From positions 1-30,266 of the forward strand of contig CAMDKB010000004.1 of NCBI GenBank assembly GCA_945901195.1: a stretch of DNA of 30,266 nucleotides, read 5' to 3'. The notes under the pieces are model-generated. The model ran no database searches. It worked only from the letters and a program-made list of their open reading frames with translations, and was not told where the DNA came from. A program made the translations under genes and the position numbers. Each line of letters starts with the position of its first letter. Position 1 is the stretch's first letter. Source of the DNA: Rhizobium sp. Q54. Lineage in GTDB: Bacteria; Pseudomonadota; Alphaproteobacteria; Rhizobiales; Beijerinckiaceae. Shown in pieces: positions 25,700 to 30,266 of this stretch.

Positions 25700-25846
25700 T
25701 TAAATTAATAGTGAATTTTATTATTGTGCGATGCACAATTTTTACATCGTATGTTGCATTGCAACAAAACCTGTGGTACGAGACTGGCAGCAAGCAGTGC
25801 ACTCGGTGTCCGGTCGTCGCCGGCCCACATTCAGGGAGAGTTACAA
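25700..25846 (+). promoter_or_regulatory. Phasin operon promoter with two TGC-N3-GCA dyads
   Basis: An AT-rich block (25697-25722) is followed by two perfect dyads with the same core: ATTGTGC-GAT-GCACAAT (25723-25739) and TGTTGC-ATT-GCAACA (25752-25766), with centres 28 bases apart. A smaller palindrome AGTGCACT lies at 25796-25803. The shared TGC-N3-GCA core resembles, from memory, the TGC-rich sites of the PHB-responsive repressor PhaR, which controls phasin genes in Paracoccus. Assignment to PhaR is an inference. Confidence 0.55.
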
Positions 25847-26206
25847 ATGGCTGATCCATATGCAGTTCCTGCCGAAATGAGAGATTTCGCCGACCGTTCA
25901 GTTCAGCAAGCGCGCAAGGCGTTTGAGGGCTTCATGGGAGCAGTGAAAAAGAGCTCCGGGACGCTTGATGAGGCCACGCCAGTTCAGCCCAACATCGCGG
26001 CCGGCGCAGCCAAGGCTGTATCGCTTGCGGAAAAGAATGTGACCGCAGCCTTCGATCTTGCAGAAAAGCTGGTCCACGCCAAAGATATTCAGGAAGTGAT
26101 GGCGCTGCAATCGGAATACTTGAAGTCGCAGATGACCTCAATTCAGGATCAGACACGCGAAATGGGCGAAGTCATCGCAAAAACCATGATCCCCGGCTCG
26201 AAATAA
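25847..26206 (+). CDS. Phasin family protein (short)
   Basis: A 119-residue phasin, the class of proteins that coat polyhydroxyalkanoate granules. It is predicted to be mostly amphipathic helix without signal peptide or membrane segments. Typical stretches are PAEMRDFADRSVQQARKAFEGFM at the start and ALQSEYLKSQMTSIQDQTREMG near the end, the second matching the helical core shared by Phasin_2-type proteins. The ATG at 25847 follows CAGGGAGAG. The frame is open upstream to 25724, but that part is the promoter region. A second phasin gene lies 89 bases downstream on the same strand, and the histidine kinase gene is divergent. No PHA synthase is in the window. Confidence 0.9.
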   Translation: MADPYAVPAEMRDFADRSVQQARKAFEGFMGAVKKSSGTLDEATPVQPNIAAGAAKAVSLAEKNVTAAFDLAEKLVHAKDIQEVMALQSEYLKSQMTSIQDQTREMGEVIAKTMIPGSK

Positions 26207-26235
26207 TCGAGCAGGCACCTTTGGCCACCCGCCTC

Positions 26236-26254
26236 GACCGGCGTCAATCCGGTC
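26236..26254 (+). repeat. Hairpin between the two phasin genes
   Basis: GACCGG (26236-26241) and CCGGTC (26249-26254) form a perfect 6-base stem with a 7-base loop, followed by the small palindrome AAGCCGGGCTT. No U-tract follows. A processing or stability element that sets different levels of the two phasins is one possibility. Confidence 0.35.
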
Positions 26255-26295
26255 AAGCCGGGCTTAGATCAAAGGCCTTACACAGGAGAAGCTCC

Positions 26296-26922
26296 ATGCC
26301 CGCAGCACGTAAATCTACCAAGGCCAAGGCCGTGACGAGCCGCCCGGCCTCAGCTCCTTCGCGCAAGACTGCATCGGCCAAGACAGCTTCGGCCAAGATT
26401 CTTGCGCCCAAACTAGCAATCGCTTCCAAAAGCACCGCATCTGTCGCCAAGTTGACAACGGATACCAAGATTTCCGCAATGCCAGTTCAGATCCTTGATG
26501 TTGCCACTGCAGGTGTCGAGGACATCCAAGAAGTCGCGCGCAACGCGATTTTAAGTGGCACGGAAAGCGTCCGCGCTGCCTATGATCGCACGCGAATCGC
26601 GGCGGAAGACACCACGAGTACACTCGAAGCGGCGATCAAGGCTGCCAGCAATGGCCTGAAAGAGCTACAGCTCAAGGCGATTGAGAATTTCCAGGCCAAC
26701 ACGATGACCGCCTTCGGTCTGGCAAGGGATATGGCTTCCAAGGCCGGTGCGCCGCAACCTTTGCCCCTGTCGGGAGAACTGTTGCAAAAGCAAATGGATT
26801 CCATGACCGCGCAGGTCACCGAGTTTACCGAACTTACACAAAAGGTGATGACGGACGCGATGGCGCCGATCAACGAGTTGATGTCCCGCACATTCGTTAT
26901 GGCTTCAACCCGGCGCGCCTGA
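26296..26922 (+). CDS. Phasin family protein with Lys/Ala-rich N-terminus
   Basis: A second phasin of 208 residues. The C-terminal two thirds (from about residue 60) is helical and phasin-like: VEDIQEVARNAILSGTESV, LKAIENFQANTMTAFGLARD, MDSMTAQVTEFTELTQKVM. The first 55 residues are a basic low-complexity tail with repeats of the type TASAK and ARKSTKAKA, resembling the histone-like tails of some phasins such as PhaF that bind DNA. The ATG at 26296 follows CAGGAGAAGCTCC. The frame extends to 26221 but lacks a ribosome site there. It is the last gene of the phasin operon, closed by a strong intrinsic terminator 31 bases after the stop. DNA binding by the tail is an inference. Confidence 0.9.
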   Translation: MPAARKSTKAKAVTSRPASAPSRKTASAKTASAKILAPKLAIASKSTASVAKLTTDTKISAMPVQILDVATAGVEDIQEVARNAILSGTESVRAAYDRTRIAAEDTTSTLEAAIKAASNGLKELQLKAIENFQANTMTAFGLARDMASKAGAPQPLPLSGELLQKQMDSMTAQVTEFTELTQKVMTDAMAPINELMSRTFVMASTRRA

Positions 26923-26952
26923 TCGCTGGCGGGAGCTCAAAGGCTTATTTCG

Positions 26953-26994
26953 AGTGGGGATTGTTGCAGTGGCGACAATTCCCGCTATTTTTTT
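26953..26994 (+). terminator. Strong intrinsic terminator of the phasin operon
   Basis: AGTGGGGATTGTTGC (26953-26967) pairs over 15 positions, three of them G-U, with GCGACAATTCCCGCT (26972-26986) across a 4-base loop. It is followed by A and seven T (26988-26994). Confidence 0.85.
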
Positions 26995-27006
26995 CCAAAT
27001 CGGCAG

Positions 27007-27031
27007 ACCTCGAGAATCCCGCACTCGAGGT
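27007..27031. repeat. 8-base inverted repeat with CTCGAG cores
   Basis: ACCTCGAG (27007-27014) and CTCGAGGT (27024-27031) are exact inverted repeats with a 9-base centre, lying just after the phasin terminator and 13-37 bases upstream of the likely tRNA-His -35. It could be a second terminator stem without a U-tract or a protein-binding site. Confidence 0.4.
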
Positions 27032-27043
27032 GCCGCAACGCAC

Positions 27044-27072
27044 TTGCAATAGAAACGCTTTGCTCGTAACTA
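27044..27072 (+). promoter_or_regulatory. tRNA-His promoter candidate
   Basis: TTGCAA (27044-27049) and TAACTA (27067-27072) are separated by 17 bases. The predicted start of transcription, near 27079, leaves a leader of about 20 bases before the mature tRNA. Confidence 0.5.
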
Positions 27073-27081
27073 TCCGCCCGA

Positions 27082-27097
27082 CGCCGCCTTAGCGGCG
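27082..27097 (+). repeat. Leader hairpin copying the tRNA 5' end
   Basis: CGCCGC-CTTA-GCGGCG is a perfect 6-base hairpin ending three bases before the mature tRNA-His. It contains GCCGCCTTAG (27083-27092), an exact copy of the first ten bases of the tRNA (27101-27110). Confidence 0.5.
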
Positions 27098-27100
27098 CGT

Positions 27101-27177
27101 GCCGCCTTAGCTCAGTTGGTTAGAGCGCTAGATTGTGGATCTAGAGGTCCCCGGTTCGAGCCCGGGAGGTGGTACCA
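27101..27177 (+). tRNA. tRNA-His (anticodon GTG)
   Basis: A full 77-base cloverleaf including an encoded CCA. The acceptor GCCGCCT (27101-27107) pairs with AGGTGGT (27167-27173), with two G-U pairs. The D stem is GCTC/GAGC. The anticodon stem CTAGA/TCTAG encloses TTGTGGA, with GTG at 27135-27137. The T stem CCCGG/CCGGG encloses TTCGAGC. The discriminator is A73 (27174) and the base before position 1 is T, so no G-1 is encoded. This is the known derived form of tRNA-His in much of the Alphaproteobacteria. Confidence 0.97.
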
Positions 27178-27261
27178 AACCTCTTTTCCGCTCACCCCAG
27201 ACTACAATCCCCAGACCCAAATCATGACTAGCTAAAATCCAGCGACGCGCCGCTCGCCCGG

Positions 27262-27672
27262 TCAACTAACCTGCATGCCGCGCAGCATTTCCTTTTGCAC
27301 ACGATCATAAAGGACGAACCAGGCGTCACGGAGTTGCGGTGTGAAGGCCGTCCCAAATTGTTGTTCGAGACCTTCCAGCAGCGCGGTGCGAAAGCTCGCA
27401 AAATGTTCGCTTCTGGCGCCGAACCGCTGATGCTGCCGTCCCGAATGGTTAATGATGGATTCGAACATGCCGGGATTCTCGAGATAGCCGACGATGACCG
27501 TAATCGTGTCCATCAACTTGATTTTCAGAGGTTCGAGATCGCCAGGAAAAAGCCCGCGGGTGTCTGGCGCGAGTTCGAAAAAACGATTGTAGACCTTACC
27601 TGCGACCTCACTCCATACTGGCGCCAATCCGTCCAAGGATTGTCTGACAAGTCGAATTTGTTCCGGCGTCAT
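27262..27672 (-). CDS. Single-domain globin (flavohemoglobin/Vgb-like fold)
   Basis: A 136-residue haem protein of the classical bacterial globin fold, without the flavin reductase domain of flavohemoglobins. Aligned by eye with Hmp and Vitreoscilla haemoglobin, the proximal histidine F8 is H81 (RQHQRFGARSEHF), B10 Tyr is Y28 (VYNRFFELAPD), and the C-terminal helix pattern RDAWFVLYDRVQKEML fits. The E7 position, usually Gln in Hmp, seems to be Leu49, which would alter distal ligand binding. Likely roles are oxygen or nitric oxide binding or sensing. The gene stands alone, close to and convergent with the tRNA-His region. The upstream MFS gene on the same strand is 69 bases away. The ribosome site is weak (GGGG). 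Confidence 0.87.
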   Translation of the reverse strand: MTPEQIRLVRQSLDGLAPVWSEVAGKVYNRFFELAPDTRGLFPGDLEPLKIKLMDTITVIVGYLENPGMFESIINHSGRQHQRFGARSEHFASFRTALLEGLEQQFGTAFTPQLRDAWFVLYDRVQKEMLRGMQVS

Positions 27673-27741
27673 TGCCCCGTGATTCCCTGTTTAAAAATCG
27701 CATTGCTTTATGCGCTGAGCAGAATCCATTCAACGTTTGTA

Positions 27742-28980
27742 TCAGTTCAATTTGTCTCTGCGCAACAAGTCGGGAAACATCTTCATCCCGACCGCTGTTA
27801 CAGCAAGTGTGCCGACGCCGCCAATGACCACTGCCGCTACGGCGCCCGTGAAGTGCGCCAGCACGCCGGTCTCGAATTGTCCCAATTCATTGGATGCTCC
27901 AATGAACATGCTGTTGACCGCAGAAACGCGCCCGCGCATCTCGTCCGGCGTCAGAATCTGGACCAGCGCCGAGCGAATGAAAACGCTCACCATGTCTGCG
28001 GCGCCGAGGCAGACAAGAAAGAAAAACGCCATCCAGAACGACGTCGACAGACCAAAGCCGATCGTCGCCAGACCGAACAGCGCAACCCCCTGGAACAGGC
28101 GCACACCGACGCGCCGTTCGAAGTTCAGGTGCACGATGGCAATCGACATCGCCACAGCGCCAACCGCAGTTGCGCTACGTAACAGGCCTAGCCCAAAAGC
28201 ATCCGTAAGAAAAATGTCCTTGGCGAAGATTGGCAATAATGCCGTCGCCCCGCCCAACAATACAGCAAACAGATCCAGTGTAATGGAACCCAGAATGATC
28301 GGCTGATGGCGGATGAACTTGATCCCGGCTGTCAGGTAGTTCCAACTCAGCTCTTCTTTCGCCGCAGCTCCCGGCCGAGATTTCATAAGCGTCAGGCATA
28401 TAACGGCAGCTGCAACCAGAGCAGTCGTCGTGATGAACACAACACTCGCTCCAAACGCATAAAGAAGCCCACCGGCTGCCGGACCCGCAATAGCCGCCGT
28501 CTGGCTCGCCGATGAAGTGAGTGCAATCGCATTTGCAAAAACACTACGTGGCACGATGTTTGGCAGGATCGCAGAACCTGCAGGGCTTGCAAACGCACGC
28601 GCCGTTCCGATCAGAAACACCAGAACAAAAATCAGCCAGGGCTCGGGCGATCCCCGCATCACTGCCAGGAGCAACCCAAGTGACGAGATCGCCGTGGCCG
28701 AATAACAGATGATCAACACCATGCGCCGCTCGAACTGATCGGCCACATGGCCTGCAATCAGAAGGAAGATCAAATTTGGCAGGAAGATGCAGAGCCCGAT
28801 CAATCCCAGCGCGATGGCGCTGCCGGTGATATCGTAAATCAGCCAGGCAACGCTGACATCGACCATCTGGGTGGCCAGAACCGTCATAAAACGAACAGAG
28901 AAAAACAGTGAGAAATCACGCTCGCGAAACGCTGCGAATTTCGCTCGCGAAATATCACTGTCAGATGACTCGGCGTCCAT
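27742..28980 (-). CDS. MFS transporter (MFS_3/EntS-like)
   Basis: An inner-membrane permease of 412 residues with about 12 hydrophobic segments. It begins with a polar lead and then FAAFRERDFSLFFSVRF, the typical entry to helix 1 in the DHA3/EntS-like group. Helix 1 contains VDVSVAWLIYDITGS, and the loop-2 motif is GHVADQFERRMVLI. It resembles the MFS gene at 6362-7609 in architecture but differs in sequence. The ATG at 28980 has GGGA five bases upstream. It follows a Bug/TctC gene by 53 bases on the same strand, so the two may share a transcript. The substrate is unknown. Export of a small molecule is the common activity of the group. Confidence 0.9.
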   Translation of the reverse strand: MDAESSDSDISRAKFAAFRERDFSLFFSVRFMTVLATQMVDVSVAWLIYDITGSAIALGLIGLCIFLPNLIFLLIAGHVADQFERRMVLIICYSATAISSLGLLLAVMRGSPEPWLIFVLVFLIGTARAFASPAGSAILPNIVPRSVFANAIALTSSASQTAAIAGPAAGGLLYAFGASVVFITTTALVAAAVICLTLMKSRPGAAAKEELSWNYLTAGIKFIRHQPIILGSITLDLFAVLLGGATALLPIFAKDIFLTDAFGLGLLRSATAVGAVAMSIAIVHLNFERRVGVRLFQGVALFGLATIGFGLSTSFWMAFFFLVCLGAADMVSVFIRSALVQILTPDEMRGRVSAVNSMFIGASNELGQFETGVLAHFTGAVAAVVIGGVGTLAVTAVGMKMFPDLLRRDKLN

Positions 28981-28996
28981 GAAAATCCCGCTGTCA

Positions 28997-29020
28997 GCCA
29001 GCCTTCGCTGGCCTTCGGCC
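28997..29020 (-). promoter_or_regulatory. Overlapping alternative hairpins before the MFS gene
   Basis: GCCAGC-CTTC-GCTGGC (28997-29012) and GGCC-TTC-GGCC (29010-29020) share bases 29010-29012, so they cannot form together. They lie in the 53-base gap between the Bug stop and the MFS ribosome site. An attenuator-like switch or simple spacer hairpins are both possible. Confidence 0.35.
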
Positions 29021-29033
29021 CAGTCAGCCGCGC

Positions 29034-30095
29034 CTACTTCTTGATGAGTGCGCTGACTTTATCAACGATATCCTTCGGCGTCGCGTAAATTTCTTGAATC
29101 AACCGATCCAGTCCTTCACCTGTTTCAGGGTCGAGATCGAGTTGCTGCTTGGCCGATTCGGATTGGAATTCCTTGTCTTTCATCGTCGCGTTGAAAGCGT
29201 CCCGCAGCGACTTCAGAAGTTCGGCAGAAAGGCCCGGTGGCGCAACGAAGGGCCGACCTATTCCCTGTCCCGCATAGAGGAAGCGCAACGACTTGCGTTG
29301 CTCTTCGTTTGTGGCGAAATCGTATATCGACGGAACGCCAGGGATTTTGGGATCTGGCTTGTCGCCAGCCTGGAACAACACAGTCACTGTTTTATCCGCG
29401 ATCCAGGTTGCCTTTTTCCCAGTCACGCTGTCGAGACTTTCGCAAATACCATGCGTTTCCCCGCGCTCCATGGCGATGAACACATCGGTGGAAGACGGAT
29501 AACCCGCAATCAGCCGAAATTTGAATCCGAGCAATTCTCGAAGAACTATGGGGTAGGTATGCGTGCCTGTGCCTGGGCCGGTATCGCCCATCAACGCTTC
29601 AATCCTGGACAAATCCGCAACGGATTTTATCGGCGAACTTTTGTGCACAATGCAGACATTCGTTTCCTTGGTGGGCGTGCCGATCCACGACATCTTCAAC
29701 GGATCGAAACGCACCTGCGACATGCCCGAAAGCGGCGCCAGAGGCGCATCCCGCGCGACTATCGCCATCACGCTGCCATCCTTGGGCGCGACAGAAGAGA
29801 GCCAGTTGAGTGCAACAATACTGCCAGCGCCGGGCATGTTCTGCGGAACAATTGTAGGACTGCCCGGCAGATGTTTGCCCATGAAACGCGCAAGATTTCT
29901 GCCCCAGCGATCATAGCCCCCGCCCGGACCAAAGCCGATCACCATGCGCACCTGCTTGCCCGAGCCACCGGCAGTCTCCTGGGCCTGCGCCGGCAGGCTA
30001 AAGACCGGGGCCACGGTGACGGAGATCAGCGCAATTACAGCCGCGTATTTTACAGCGCGACCGGACACGCCGGTTGGGCGAAGGTGGGTTTGCAT
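29034..30095 (-). CDS. Tripartite tricarboxylate (Bug/TctC family) substrate-binding protein
   Basis: A complete periplasmic binding protein of 353 residues and the third Bug/TctC member in the window. The signal peptide has a hydrophobic core (AVIALISVTVAPVFSL) and likely cleavage after AQA (about residue 38). Family marks are GPGGGYDRWGR, MPGAGS, SWIGTP and GRPFVAPPG near residue 285. It is more distant from the two at the left edge than they are from each other. The start follows AAGAGG at 5-base spacing. It lies between the end of an unidentified gene and an MFS gene on the same strand. No TctAB subunits are seen, which is common for this over-duplicated family. Ligand unknown. Confidence 0.92.
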   Translation of the reverse strand: MQTHLRPTGVSGRAVKYAAVIALISVTVAPVFSLPAQAQETAGGSGKQVRMVIGFGPGGGYDRWGRNLARFMGKHLPGSPTIVPQNMPGAGSIVALNWLSSVAPKDGSVMAIVARDAPLAPLSGMSQVRFDPLKMSWIGTPTKETNVCIVHKSSPIKSVADLSRIEALMGDTGPGTGTHTYPIVLRELLGFKFRLIAGYPSSTDVFIAMERGETHGICESLDSVTGKKATWIADKTVTVLFQAGDKPDPKIPGVPSIYDFATNEEQRKSLRFLYAGQGIGRPFVAPPGLSAELLKSLRDAFNATMKDKEFQSESAKQQLDLDPETGEGLDRLIQEIYATPKDIVDKVSALIKK

Positions 30096-30173
30096 CTAAA
30101 CCTCTTCTTGCAGGGTGCGGGCCACCGTGGTTTCCCGATTATCTGGACCGCTTCTTGTGACTGTCAATCGCTG

Positions 30174-30266
30174 TCAGATACGGTAATGGCCGCGCTTGCG
30201 GCCTTGCGACACGTCCAGGAACAATTCGCTCAACGGAATCGCCCGCTTGATCAATCCTTGTTCATG
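30174..30266 (-). CDS. C-terminal end of an unidentified protein (partial)
   Basis: The last 30 codons of a leftward gene are visible from the window edge to a TGA at 30174-30176. The peptide contains AIPLSELFLDVSQGRKRG and ends GHYRI. It reads as ordinary coding sequence (no internal stop, plausible residue mix), and a 78-base gap then leads to the Bug start on the same strand. I do not recognise the family. It may be the first enzyme of a Bug-MFS transcript. Confidence 0.5.
   Translation of the reverse strand, partial: HEQGLIKRAIPLSELFLDVSQGRKRGHYRI

Noticed and set aside
27742..28980. Siderophore (enterobactin) exporter EntS
   Set aside because: The MFS subgroup matches, but no siderophore biosynthesis or iron-uptake gene is nearby, so the specific name is not justified.

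Overview
The window looks like the chromosome of an alphaproteobacterium, probably of the Hyphomicrobiales (Rhizobiales). The support is a tRNA-His with A73 and no encoded G-1, a PdhS/PleC/DivJ-like histidine kinase, a pair of phasins, several Bug/TctC solute-binding proteins and a GC-rich composition. I see no rRNA, CRISPR array, insertion sequence or prophage. The species cannot be named from the sequence alone.

Left part (1-6328): an uncharacterised catabolic locus built around a divergent promoter region at 2561-2648. Leftward run an SDR dehydrogenase and two closely similar Bug/TctC binding proteins, the second cut by the window edge. Rightward run a cysteine-less isochorismatase-fold hydrolase, a dienelactone-hydrolase-like enzyme, a 14-helix MFS transporter and a class II aldolase/adducin-type enzyme. 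Together they suggest uptake or export and breakdown of a small organic acid or lactone. The substrate is unknown.

Middle part (6362-16136), all leftward: 5-hydroxyisourate hydrolase (uraH), a fused allantoinase-OHCU decarboxylase (puuE-uraD), an allantoate amidohydrolase (allC-like), a histidine/aromatic ammonia-lyase, an NCS2 urate/xanthine permease, malate synthase G (glcB) and an MFS transporter. The first four genes are joined by 4-base stop/start overlaps. This is a urate-to-allantoate route in which the glyoxylate finally released can enter central metabolism through GlcB. No uricase and no ureidoglycolate-processing enzyme is present. The ammonia-lyase is the unexpected member. The glcB promoter has a TATAAT placed in the centre of a perfect 10-base inverted repeat, and one arm recurs upstream of the next gene.

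Right part (16416-30266): housekeeping and accessory genes. These are leuS, a VOC metalloprotein, a PatZ-like CoA-ligase/acetyltransferase fusion convergent with it, the large PAS-containing histidine kinase, a divergent two-gene phasin operon with two TGC-N3-GCA dyads in its promoter and a strong intrinsic terminator, tRNA-His, a single-domain globin, an EntS-like MFS protein, a third Bug/TctC binding protein, and the last 30 codons of an unidentified gene.
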